64,000 nucleotides of DNA from LMUY01 sp965199555. Lineage in GTDB: Bacteria > Pseudomonadota > Alphaproteobacteria > Acetobacterales > Acetobacteraceae. Made by a program: the position numbers and the translations under genes. The notes beneath the pieces were generated by a model. The model did no database searches. It worked only from the letters and a program-made list of their open reading frames with translations, and had not been told where the DNA came from. Shown here piece by piece: positions 15,951-23,975 of the stretch. The stretch is taken from assembly GCA_965199555.1 (NCBI GenBank), contig CBDASJ010000007.1, forward strand, positions 1-64,000, written 5' to 3'. Within the stretch, counting starts at the first letter, position 1. Every line of letters begins with the position of its first letter.

Positions 15951-16113
15951 ACTGCTATCCGTGTTGTCGATGGTGATTCCGAGAATTGAAGCCTGTTCGG
16001 GATATCGCACGGCACACCGCAGTATTGAAATCGCTGTGGCAGATGGAGCACCGTCCGACCCGGCGACCATGCAGGCCACCCTGGTGATCGCCGCGAGCGA
16101 TTACGTGCAGTAT

Positions 16114-16151
16114 GAGGGCATAGCGTCGGTTGTCATGTAGACAACGCTAAG
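16114..16151 (+). repeat. Putative Tn3-family terminal inverted repeat (38 bp)
   Basis: The 38 bases begin GAGGGCATAGCGTCGG and end AACGCTAAG. Tn3-family ends are typically 38 bp, start with a run of Gs and end in a CGCTAAG-like core. It lies 24 bases beyond the stop of the Tn3 transposase at 16175, which is the expected place for the right-hand end. It contains a GTTGTC-ATGTA-GACAAC palindrome. No partner repeat is visible, because the other half of the transposon is missing. Confidence 0.5.
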
Positions 16152-16174
16152 GGTGAACGAGGCCGGAACATCGA

Positions 16175-17404
16175 TTATGCGGCCAACCTGCCTCGACTTA
16201 AGTTGAGCGGCCGCCGCCGATCTGCAGTCGCGGCGGCGCGATCCCAGAGGAAATCGCCGGAGAAGCCGATGTGCTCCCATGTGAGCGGCGACGTGTGGGC
16301 GAGGAGAACGTCCGGCACGGGTGCACCTTGGTTGCGCAGATGCTGGAAGGCATCGGCCAGGTAGGTCGAGTTCCAGTAGACGATCGCGGCGATCACCAGG
16401 TTCAGCCCCGACGCCCGGAACTGCTGCGCATCGTGACCGCGATCGGCGATGCGACCCTGCTTGAATGTGCAAATGACCTGGGCCAGGGCGTGGCGCTGCT
16501 CGCTTTTGTTCAGGCCGGCCTGGCAACGCTGGCGTAGGTCAGGCGACTCAAGCCAGTCCAGCATGAACAAGGTGCGCTCGACGCGCCCCAACTCCTGCAA
16601 CGCCAGGTCGAGCTGGTTCTGCCGCTGAAATGCGGCCAGTCGCTTCAGCATAGCCGACGGCAGCACGGTGCCGGCCTGCAAGGAGGCGACCAAACGCAGG
16701 ATCTCGCCCCAGTGCTCGCGAATGACATCGGCCTTGATCCGGCGACCGATCAGCGGGGCCAAATCCTTGTAGGCGGTACCCGGCTCGATGGTGGCGAGCT
16801 TGCGGTCGGGCAGGTCGCGCAGCCGTGGGCAGAACCGGAAACCCAGCATGGCGCAGAGAATGAACACATGGTCCGAGGCGCCGCCGGTGTCGGTGTAATG
16901 CGTGCCGATCCGCAGAGCGGTGCCATGGCGCATCAGACCGTCCAGCACATAGGGCGCCTCGTGGCTGGTCGCCGACATGACGCGCACGCTGTAGGGCCCG
17001 TGTTGGCCGGAAACATGGGTGTAGAAGCCCAGGCCGGGATCGTGGCCGTAGCGGGCGTTCACCTCCCCGGCGGCGTCGCCACGCTTGGCCGAACGGAAGA
17101 ACTGCCGGTCAGAAGACGACGTGGTCCCGTCGCCCCAGGTGGTCGCGATCGGCAAGGCATGGTGGGCGTCGATGATCCTGGCCAGCGCCAACTTGTAAGT
17201 ATCCGGGCGAATATAGGCGTCGGCGGTCCAGATCAGCTTGTCGCGGGTAACGCCGTAGCTGGCCGCGGCCATGCGACCCAGGCCGAGGTTGGTGGCATCG
17301 GCGAGAATGGCGGCGAGCAGGGCGTTCACGTCATCGCAGCGCTCGCCGGTGCGCAGATTGGTGAAGGCGGACGTGAAACCCGTCACCCGGTTTACCTCGA
17401 GCAG
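16175..17404 (-). pseudogene. tnpA: Tn3-family transposase, C-terminal part (5' truncated by IS5-family element)
   Basis: About 410 codons beginning LLEVNRVTGFTSAFTNLRTG and including ATNLGLGRMAAASYGVTRD, GDGTTSSSDRQFF, GFYTHVSGQHGPYSVRVM and IGTHYTDTGGASDHVFILCA. These are the DDE catalytic region (D in WGDGTTSSSD and in HYTDTGG) and the C-terminus of Tn3 transposases; the full family length is near 1000 residues. It ends PLNLSRGRLAA next to a probable terminal repeat. The 5' part stops exactly at an IS5-family inverted repeat at 17404-17409, and no other half follows beyond that IS, so a deletion accompanied or followed the insertion. Confidence 0.85.
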
Positions 17405-17460
17405 CGACCTGTGTTGCACGAATCCGCGGGCGGCCGAAGTTCGGCCATTTCGCTTCATTG

Positions 17461-18157
17461 TTACGGCAGGCGGACGTACTCTGGGCGCCCGAGTTCGAGC
17501 ATCCGGTTCAGTGCATTGACGGCAATCGCGACCTCGGTCGCCCGACGCTGATCGGTGCGCGATCGAAGACCATCACCGATGATCCGTTTCAAGCGGCTGA
17601 TGTCGGCCTCGACCAGAGCTCGCCAGTTGTAGCCAGCAGCCTTCTGCCAAGCATGCGGCCGCGCTCGGCGATGGTCTGCAGGTGCCGATCTCGCATCGTC
17701 GGCGCTGTTTGCGCGGTGTCGCTCGGCACCGCGCCCGAGCGAGGTGGCACGATCACGGACGCCTCGGGATGTCGCGACACGACCTCACCGTAAACGCCGT
17801 CCTGATCGTAGGCACCATCGGCGGTAAACGAAGCCACCGGACCACTCACCTCATCGAGCAAGGTCCTAACCTGCGAGGCGTCATCCACGTCGTTGGTGGT
17901 CAGCGTCGCCGCGGCGATCTGCCCGGTGTCAGCGTCGACGGCGATGTGCAACTTGCGCCACGACCGCCGGGTCTTCGTGCCGTGCTTCTCGAGGAGCCAT
18001 TCGCCTGACCCGCAAAGTTTGAGCCCTGTGCTGTCGACCAGCAGGTGCACGGGCCCGGAGCCTGGCCGAGGTCGAACCACATCCAAGCTCTGGGCCCGGC
18101 GGCTCAAGGTTGTATGGTCCGGTATAGCGAGATCAAGACCGAGCAGGGCGATGATGG
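17461..18157 (-). pseudogene. IS5-family transposase, C-terminal piece (frameshifted)
   Basis: The piece begins TIIALLGLDLAIPDHTTLSR and contains HLLVDSTGLKLCGSGEW (first catalytic D), WRKLHIAVDADTGQI and SFTADGAYDQDGVY (second D). A frameshift near 17660 separates IAERGRM from RALVEADISRLKRIIGDGL, which carries the Y-x2-R-x3-E-like end, and the frame closes with LGRPEYVRLP and TAA at 17461. With the IS21 insertion and this internal frameshift, the transposase is inactive. Confidence 0.8.
18153..18157 (+). repeat. Target-site duplication GATGG, left copy
   Basis: GATGG immediately precedes the TGT tip of the IS21-type element and matches 20856-20860. Collapsing the two copies restores the IS5 transposase codons for GLIGSIIALLGLDL. 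Confidence 0.85.
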
Positions 18158-18290
18158 TGTAGGTGCCGGGATGAAACTCCCCAGAAGTGCCGATTGAAAA
18201 TTCCCCAGTTTGCCTGACGGGCTTTGGCTCTCAGGTTGGGTCGGGTCAGTCGGCGATTGATGGTCAGCTTGCCTCTTCAAGGGGGGCGAG

Positions 18291-19568
18291 TTGGTGGTCC
18301 GACTGGGAGAGATTGTAATGATCCTTGATCTGCACCGGCAGGGTGCTGGCATATCGGCTATCGCGCGGCGCACTGGGTTGGACCGCAAGACGGTGCGCAA
18401 GGTGATCGCGACCGGGCTGGAGCCGCCGGCTTATGGTCCTCGACAACCCAAGATCACGCAGTTGCAGCCGTTCGAGCGCTATCTGCGTGAGCGGCTCGAC
18501 GCCGTGCCGGAGCTGACCGGCCGCCGCCTGCACCGTGAGCTTGTCGCGATGGGCTACCATGGCGGCTACACTGCGGTGACTGATTTGCTGCGCGAGATCC
18601 GGCCGATCACGCCTCCCTCGTTCGAGGTGCGGTTCGAGACGCCGCCGGGCCGTCAGGCCCAGGTCGACTTCGCCCATTTCCGCACCGTGTTCACTGATGA
18701 GCCGGGCGTCGAGCGGGTTGTCTGGCTGTTCTCTCTGGTGTTGGGTCACAGCCGCATGCTGTGGGGGCGGTTCGTGCCGCAGCAGGACATGCAGACGGTG
18801 CTGCGCTGCCACGCTGCGGCGTTCGAGGCGCTGGGCGGAGCTCCCGCCGAGATCCTCTACGACCGGATGAAAACCGTCGTCGACCGCGAGGCGCCCCAGG
18901 ACGGTCTCGATGCTGGTCACATCGTCTACAACCGGACCCTGGTCGAATTCGCCCGCCACTACGGCTACTTGCCAAAGGCCTGCAAGGCGTATCGGGCGAA
19001 GACCAAGGGCAAGGTGGAGCGGCCGTTTCGCTATATCCGTGAGGATTTCTTTCTCGGCCGCAGCTTCCGCGACCGCGACGACCTCAACGGTCAGTTCCGT
19101 CAGTGGCTCGACCAGGTCGCCAATGTGCGCACCCACGCCACCACGCACCGGGTGGTCAGCGAGCACTTCGCCGAGGAGCGGCTCTGGCTGAAAACACTGC
19201 CCGCCGGGCCGTTTCAGGCCGTGCTGCGCCTGGAGCGCCGGATCACCAAGGACGGCATGGTCTCGGTCGACGGCAATCTCTACAGCGTGCCCGACACCAC
19301 GCGCCGCCGCCCGGTCGAGGTGCACAGCACCGCCGACGAGGTTCGTATCCTCGAGGAGGGCAAGGTCGTCGCGGTGCATCCCGTCATGGACGGGCGCGGC
19401 CAGCGCCGCATCACCGCCGGGCACCGGACCACGCCGGCTCCCGCCAACAGCCAAACGCCCCGCCACGGGCCGCCACCCGGCCGCTCCGGCGAGGTCGTAG
19501 CATTGCGCTCGTTGGCCTTCTACGACGCTGTCGGCAAACGGCTGGCCACGGACGGGGCGGCGGCATGA
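18291..19568 (+). CDS. istA: IS21-family transposase IstA
   Basis: A 425-residue DDE transposase that cuts and joins the IS ends, working with IstB. The N-terminal helix-turn-helix is seen at about residues 10-35 (ILDLHRQGAGISAIARRTGL then DRKTVRKVI). The integrase core follows: QAQVDFAHF (first D), ILYDRMKTVV (second D) and KGKVERPFRYIRE (E). The C-terminal part includes VSVDGNLYSVP, a conserved IstA region. The start is TTG at 18291 or GTG at 18294, both behind an AGGGGGG box. The stop overlaps istB (ATGA at 19565-19568). Confidence 0.9.
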   Translation: MVVRLGEIVMILDLHRQGAGISAIARRTGLDRKTVRKVIATGLEPPAYGPRQPKITQLQPFERYLRERLDAVPELTGRRLHRELVAMGYHGGYTAVTDLLREIRPITPPSFEVRFETPPGRQAQVDFAHFRTVFTDEPGVERVVWLFSLVLGHSRMLWGRFVPQQDMQTVLRCHAAAFEALGGAPAEILYDRMKTVVDREAPQDGLDAGHIVYNRTLVEFARHYGYLPKACKAYRAKTKGKVERPFRYIREDFFLGRSFRDRDDLNGQFRQWLDQVANVRTHATTHRVVSEHFAEERLWLKTLPAGPFQAVLRLERRITKDGMVSVDGNLYSVPDTTRRRPVEVHSTADEVRILEEGKVVAVHPVMDGRGQRRITAGHRTTPAPANSQTPRHGPPPGRSGEVVALRSLAFYDAVGKRLATDGAAA

Positions 19569-20422
19569 TCAGCTCAACCATGCCGGAGAACCCGGTCGAG
19601 CGGATCCGGCACAACCTGGTCGGCCTGCGCATGCCCCGGGCGCTGGAAGCGCTCGCGGGCGTCATCCAGCAGCTCGAGCGCGGCCAACTCGGCGCCATCG
19701 AGGCGATCGACACCCTGCTCGCCGAGGAGATCACCGTGCGCGAGGGGCGGCGGATCAAAGCTGCTCTCCAGATGGCGCGGCTGGCGACGATCAAGACCCT
19801 GACGGGCTTCGACTTCTCGTTCCAGCCATCGCTCGACCGCAATCGCATCATGGCGCTGGCAAGCTTGGACTTCGTCGACAAGCACGAGGTCGTCCACTTC
19901 ATCGGCCAGTCCGGCACGGGAAAATCCCATCTCGCCGTGGCACTCGGCGTCGAGGCGATCCGGGCCGGGCGCAGCGTGTATTTCTGCCCACTGGCCGACA
20001 TCATCGACAGCTTGGCCAAGGCCGACCGGGAGGGCCGCCTGCGCGAGCGCATCCGCTATCTCTGCCGCACCCAGCTGCTGATCATCGACGAGATCGGCTA
20101 CGTCACGCTGGGCGCTGCCGCCGGGAACCTGTTCTTTCAGCTGGTCAACGCGCGCTACGAGCGCGGCGCCATGATCCTGACCTCCAACCGGGGCTTTGCC
20201 GAGTGGGGCCAGGTGTTCGGCGATCCGGTCATCGCCACGGCCCTGCTGGACCGGCTGCTGCACCACGCGGTCGTCGTGCACATCGAGGGTTCCAGCTACC
20301 GCATGCGCCAGCACGCCGACCTGCTGCCGCCAGTCCCGCCGCCCGGCATACGCCCGGATGCTCAGCCGAAGCGCCGCGGCCGCCCGCCCAAAGTAGCTGC
20401 CGACACGATGCAGGCTGCCTGA
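19565..20422 (+). CDS. istB: IS21-family helper ATPase IstB
   Basis: A 285-residue AAA+ ATPase related to DnaA/DnaC. IstB binds DNA as an ATP-dependent oligomer and delivers target sites to IstA. The Walker A is GQSGTGKSHLAVALG (about residues 108-115) and the Walker B is LLIIDEIGYV; sensor-like TSNRGFAEWGQVF follows. The lysine/arginine-rich C-terminus (PKRRGRPPK) is common in this group. The start ATG overlaps the istA stop. The frame extends upstream inside istA without a start of its own, so 19565 is the correct start. Confidence 0.92.
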   Translation: MISSTMPENPVERIRHNLVGLRMPRALEALAGVIQQLERGQLGAIEAIDTLLAEEITVREGRRIKAALQMARLATIKTLTGFDFSFQPSLDRNRIMALASLDFVDKHEVVHFIGQSGTGKSHLAVALGVEAIRAGRSVYFCPLADIIDSLAKADREGRLRERIRYLCRTQLLIIDEIGYVTLGAAAGNLFFQLVNARYERGAMILTSNRGFAEWGQVFGDPVIATALLDRLLHHAVVVHIEGSSYRMRQHADLLPPVPPPGIRPDAQPKRRGRPPKVAADTMQAA

Positions 20423-20472
20423 GCCGCGTCCCCAATCTCCCGCTTGTCCAGCGTTACGTAACGGAAGCGATC

Positions 20473-20793
20473 ATGCCGGAAGACCTGCCAACAGAAGCAA
20501 GCCAGGTGCTCACCAACGCGGAGCGCCAAGCTCGATATCGCGCCCGCAAGGCGGAACAGGCGGGAATTGCCATCCGCTACCGTCGACCTGCCGATCGCCG
20601 CACCAGGCCGCAGCGCTGGCACGCCGCCGTCGCCGAGCTGCTCGCTTTGCAGGCCGAATACGCCGCCTGGGCCGATGGCCTGCCGGACGGCCTGCGCGAC
20701 ACCGCCACGGCCGACGCGCTCCAGGCCATCGTCGACCTCGACCTATCCGACCTCGCCGATATCGAGCCGCCACGCGGATATGGTCGCGACTGA
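20473..20793 (+). CDS. Accessory protein of the IS21-family element (106 aa)
   Basis: Encodes MPEDLPTEASQVLTNAERQA then RYRARKAEQAGIAIRYRRP, an alanine-rich helical middle and an aspartate-rich end (LDLSDLADIEPP). The basic N-terminal helix could bind DNA. It lies 50 bases after istB and inside the inverted repeats, so it is carried by the element. Some IS21-like elements carry a third gene of this type; its function is not known to me. Confidence 0.65.
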   Translation: MPEDLPTEASQVLTNAERQARYRARKAEQAGIAIRYRRPADRRTRPQRWHAAVAELLALQAEYAAWADGLPDGLRDTATADALQAIVDLDLSDLADIEPPRGYGRD

Positions 20794-20855
20794 ACGGTAA
20801 CGAACTGGGGAATTTTCAATCGGCACATTTGGGGAGGATTCAACCGGTATTGACA

Positions 20856-20860
20856 GATGG
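20856..20860 (+). repeat. Target-site duplication GATGG, right copy
   Basis: GATGG directly follows the ACA tip of the IS21-type element and is identical to 18153-18157. A 5-bp duplication is within the usual range for IS21-family insertion. Confidence 0.85.
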
Positions 20861-21128
20861 AACCGATCAGCCCTTCGGTCTGCCGCAAGGCCAGGCGGAA
20901 CACCGACCTCAGCGTCAGCGCCGTCGCGATGGCCAGGGGCGAATAGCGCGGCTGGCCGCCTCGCGTGGCACGCGGCTCAGCTTTCCATGCTGCGATCGCT
21001 GCGTCGGTGAACCACACCGTCAAGCTGCCGCGCTGACGCAGCGCTGCATCGTAGGCAGCCGAGTTCGTGGTGCGATGCCGCTGCTTTGGGATATGGTGGC
21101 GACGCTCGGCATTGGCTTTGAACGGCAC
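20861..21128 (-). pseudogene. IS5-family transposase, N-terminal piece
   Basis: From a GTG at 21128 the frame gives VPFKANAERRHHIPKQRHRT, WFTDAAIAAWKAEP, GQPRYSPLAIATALTLRSVF and RLALRQTEGLIGSI, the start of an IS5 (DUF4096-type) transposase. It is cut by the IS21-type element after GSI. The continuation is at 18157 and below. It is inactive as it stands. Confidence 0.8.
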
Positions 21129-21255
21129 GACAACCACCCCGGACAGTGACGGGAACAATCCCCACACCATCCTACTTCAGCCAACGGGGCGGCGATCCGT
21201 GCACCAAAGTCGCTCCAATCCTAACAAGTCACTTCAGGAACCGAAGACGAAAGGC

Positions 21256-21660
21256 ATGAGGGAGGGAACGGTGAGTGCATTGCGCGGGTTTGTTGTTACC
21301 CCCGAATTCATCCTTCAAATTGCGCCGCAATTCCGCGACTGGGTACGATCAGGCCGCCCGAAATGGGGAGAGTTGGAGGAGGCCGCGACCTTCGTCCGCT
21401 CGGACCTGGGAATCTCGCTTCATGCGTGGGGTCAGGCTTGCGTCGTCTTGGGTCGCATGGAGGCGGTCAGTGTGCTCGCCGCCATTGCCGCACGGCAGGC
21501 AGTTGGAAAAGTGAGGTCAGCAGGCGGCCTTCTACGACGCATGGTCGATCTTCATATGGCCGGTGAGCTGCGGTTAGACCGCACTTTGTTTGGTCTTGCG
21601 GATCGACACCGGGCTAGCCATCGAACGCAGACTTGCACAGTGCAAGAGCTCGGGTTGTAA
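21256..21660 (+). pseudogene. Plasmid replication initiator RepC-like, C-terminal fragment
   Basis: The frame reads ALRGFVVTPEFILQIAPQFR, then WGELEEAATFVRSDLGIS, AWGQACVVLGRMEAVSVLAA and SAGGLLRRMVDLHMAGELRL. The stretch 'LG.S..AW..A...GR..A....AA......I/VRSAGGLLR.M...GEL' matches the C-terminal domain of RepC-type initiators of alphaproteobacterial plasmids. The N-terminal DNA-binding domain is absent: the IS5 end lies only about 45 bases upstream. RepC normally initiates at an origin inside its own gene; this remnant suggests plasmid-derived DNA joined the region. Confidence 0.6.
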
Positions 21661-21684
21661 GCCCTCGCTTGAGCTCCAGAGACA

Positions 21685-22851
21685 TCAGGCCGCGATAAGG
21701 AGTTTACATTCTTCAGCAACCCGGTGTGCCGCTTCATCGACATCATTTTCCGTTGTGAAGCGCCCAATACTGAAACGGATTGAAGCGTTTGCCTCGTTTG
21801 GCGAAAGACCGATAGCTCTGAGCACATGCGATGGTTCTGGTTGACCTGACGTGCAGGCCGAGCCTGTCGCTGCTGCAACGTCCGGATGAAGATGTTGCAG
21901 TAGCAGAGATCCGTCTAGCGATGGAAACAACAGGTTCAGATTGCCGGGGTGACGCGCAGCCTGATCCCCGTTAACCCGTAACCCAGGAACTGTTTTCAGC
22001 AGTTTGGCGAGAAACGTGTCCCGCAGAGCTCTGACCCGTTTGCGGTCTCCGTCGCGTTCGTCTGCAAGGATGCGGCATGCCTCACCGAAACCGACGCAGA
22101 GTGGCGTTGGCAGTGTTCCGGAGCGCAGCCCTCCTTCTTGGCCACCCCCATGAATGATTGGCTTGGGTCGCACGTGCAGATTACGGCGTACAAAGAGTGC
22201 GCCTATACCTTTAGGGCCATAAGCTTTGTGCGCCGACAGGCTCATTAGATCAGCACCGAGCGCGATAACATCCGTTGGCAGCATATTCAGCGCTTGTGCC
22301 GCGTCGGTGTGGAAAACCGCTCCTGCCGCGGCACAGAGCGCAGCGATCTCAGATAGTGGCTGCACAGTTCCGATCTCGTTATTAACCGCCATCACCGAGA
22401 CTAGGGCCGTGCAATCGTCGACCACAGCGGCGACCGCGCACAAATCGACAATGCCGTTTGCATCAACCGGGACAGTGATGATCTCGAAGCCCTCGTCAGC
22501 TGCGGCGCGGGCTGCGGCCAAGATGCATTTGTGCTCGATCGCGCTCACTACGATGCGCTTGCGCGCAGGCGGCGATGCGCGGGCAATGCCAAGCACCGCA
22601 AGATTATTTGCTTCCGTCGCGCCCGAGGTAAAGACGATTTCGTCTGTGTCGGCCCCGATCAGTGCCGCGATATGCCTGCGCGCGGTCTCGACCGCAGCGT
22701 CAGCGCTCCACCCAAAAGCATGATCGACGGAATGCGGATTGCCGTACATTGCCGACCAATAGGGTTGCATGGCTTCCACCACGCGCGGATCGGCAGGTGT
22801 TGTGGCCTGATAGTCCATATAGATGCCGTGTTTTACGCCGCACGTGCTCAT
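21685..22851 (-). CDS. sspA: Cysteine desulfurase of the DNA phosphorothioation locus (SspA/DndA/IscS-like)
   Basis: A 388-residue PLP enzyme that takes sulfur from cysteine as a persulfide. It starts MSTCGVKHGIYMDYQATTP; the longer frame upstream lies in the intergenic region. Motifs: TSGATEANNLAVLG (PLP phosphate), SAIEHKC, HTDAAQALNMLP, SAHKAYGPKGIGAL (PLP-binding lysine), and ATGSACTSGQPEPSHVL with the catalytic cysteine of the SxCxSG loop. It is divergent from the DUF4007 gene. With the ATPase and PAPS-reductase-like genes across the divide, it should supply sulfur for DNA backbone modification. A housekeeping IscS role is possible, but isc partners are not nearby. Confidence 0.85.
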   Translation of the reverse strand: MSTCGVKHGIYMDYQATTPADPRVVEAMQPYWSAMYGNPHSVDHAFGWSADAAVETARRHIAALIGADTDEIVFTSGATEANNLAVLGIARASPPARKRIVVSAIEHKCILAAARAAADEGFEIITVPVDANGIVDLCAVAAVVDDCTALVSVMAVNNEIGTVQPLSEIAALCAAAGAVFHTDAAQALNMLPTDVIALGADLMSLSAHKAYGPKGIGALFVRRNLHVRPKPIIHGGGQEGGLRSGTLPTPLCVGFGEACRILADERDGDRKRVRALRDTFLAKLLKTVPGLRVNGDQAARHPGNLNLLFPSLDGSLLLQHLHPDVAAATGSACTSGQPEPSHVLRAIGLSPNEANASIRFSIGRFTTENDVDEAAHRVAEECKLLIAA

Positions 22852-22883
22852 CCGATTGCCTGTTCGTGTTGCCTGAGCTACCG

Positions 22884-22910
22884 CCCCACTGGCGAGTAGC
22901 GCCAGTGGGG
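22884..22910 (+). promoter_or_regulatory. Perfect 27-bp palindrome in the sspA/sspB divergent region
   Basis: CCCCACTGGCG (22884-22894) and its exact complement CGCCAGTGGGG (22900-22910) flank a 5-base centre AGTAG. A second, shorter inverted repeat, GACCCT...AGGGTC, follows at 22914-22942. The site lies between the two divergent starts, which is where an operator for both directions would be. A DndB-like protein is encoded in the locus and DndB is a known repressor of dnd genes, so autoregulation is a reasonable inference. It could instead form an RNA hairpin in the sspA leader. Confidence 0.5.
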
Positions 22911-22977
22911 ATTGACCCTCATCGAGTCGGAACACTAGGGTCAGCTGGACACATCTTCCAGTCCGGTCCCCCAACCT

Positions 22978-23975
22978 ATGGCACGCAGCCTGCTCAACGA
23001 CGATAAATATAAATTGCAATTTGCAGGTCATGAGACGTTCCCGCTGCGCTATGGGTGGTTAAACAAGGCTTATGATCAGGTAAGCAGGGTCATTCTATCA
23101 GGAAACAGCGATACGAACTCTATCTTTACTGACGAAAGCGCCATCTCATTTATTTGGGGTTGGCAAGAACATGGTCGTCTCAATGCGCCACTGGGCACTC
23201 GCGGCCGGTGTGATTCATATGGCCGACGCTGAAGAAGGCGCGCGCATGGGGCGGCTTGAGCCAACCGCGTTCGGCACAATGCTGCTGGAAGAGTGCGACC
23301 CCTATCTGGAGCACCCGTCTTCGCTATGGCTGATCCATTGGCATCTTGCCTCACGGCCGGCACGCGCCACCACCTGGTATTGGGCGTTCAACGAGCTGAA
23401 TGAACCCAGCATTGACCGTGAGCTCGTGACCGACCGCCTCGCCCGCCGCATTGCCCGCGTTGCGAGAGTCCGGCCGGATGAAAGAGTCGCGCATCACGGA
23501 AACGACGATCCGGCGCGATGTGGAATGCTTTGTCCGCACCTATCTGGCGCGGCCCGTTTCCGGGCGCGCTGTACAGGAGGACAATCTTGAGTCGCCGCTA
23601 AGCGAGCTCACTCTCTTGCAACCGGCCGGCGTCGGTAGTGCCTTCCGATTTCGCCGCGGCCCCAAGCCTACTCTGTCGGACGAGGTATTCCTGTTTGGGC
23701 TTCTGGCCTTTTGGCAGGACCTCTATCCTACCCGAAGGGAGTTTTCCGTTGAGGCGATCACGCACGAGCCGGGCGGTCCCGGTCGCGTCTTTCTGCTCGA
23801 CGAGGATTCGGTCGCTGACAGACTAGCGTCCGCCGCCGACCTTACAGGCGGTGCTATCCGTTGGGATGAGAGTAGCGGGATGCGCCAGGTCTATGCGCAT
23901 GATCTCGACGCGATTGTGCCTCTCGATCTGCTGCGCGGCATGTACCGGCGCACGCTCAGGGCGCAGGCGGCATGA
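22978..23975 (+). pseudogene. sspB: DUF4007 protein (SspB-like), two frameshifts
   Basis: Three consecutive frames make one DUF4007 protein. The first, from ATG 22978, gives KLQFAGHETFPLRYGWLNKA. The second, from about 23153, gives GVGKNMVVSMRHWALAAGVI through FNELNEPSIDRELVT. The third, from about 23465, gives SGRMKESRITETTIRRDVEC through YRRTLRAQAA and TGA at 23975. Joined, it is about 330 residues, normal for the family. In the Ssp system the DUF4007 protein SspB is described as the strand-nicking component. Two shifts would inactivate it unless they are sequencing errors. The stop overlaps the next gene (ATGA at 23972-23975). Confidence 0.8.

Larger units (their letters stand above)
18158..20855 (+). 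mobile_element. Complete IS21-family insertion sequence
   Basis: The element is 2698 bp, starting TGTAGGTGCCGGG and ending CCGGTATTGACA, with TG...CA tips. Long imperfect inverted repeats share TGCCGATTGAAAATTCCCCA (18184-18203 on the left, mirrored at about 20813-20832) and repeated CTCCCC blocks, which is typical of IS21 ends. It is flanked by the 5-bp direct repeat GATGG (18153-18157 and 20856-20860). It carries istA, istB and a third small gene. All three frames are intact, so it may be active. Confidence 0.9.
17404..21214 (-). mobile_element. IS5-family element interrupted by an IS21-family element
   Basis: Imperfect inverted repeats lie at 17409-17427 (CTGTGTTGCACGAATCCGC) and 21191-21209 (read on the minus strand, CTTTGGTGCACGGATCGCC), matching at 14 of 19 positions. 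An AGCGA sits just outside each, so the ends may lie a few bases further out. Between them is one IS5-type transposase gene in two pieces (21128-20861 and 18157-17461), separated by a complete IS21-type element. Removing 18158-20855 and one GATGG copy rejoins the transposase frame. The IS5 copy itself truncates a Tn3 transposase. Confidence 0.75.

Noticed and set aside
21685..22851. Interpretation of the cysteine desulfurase as a housekeeping iscS
   Set aside because: There are no iscR, iscU, iscA or sufB-type neighbours, and the gene is divergent from a DUF4007-ATPase-PAPS-reductase operon; the phosphorothioation role is more likely.
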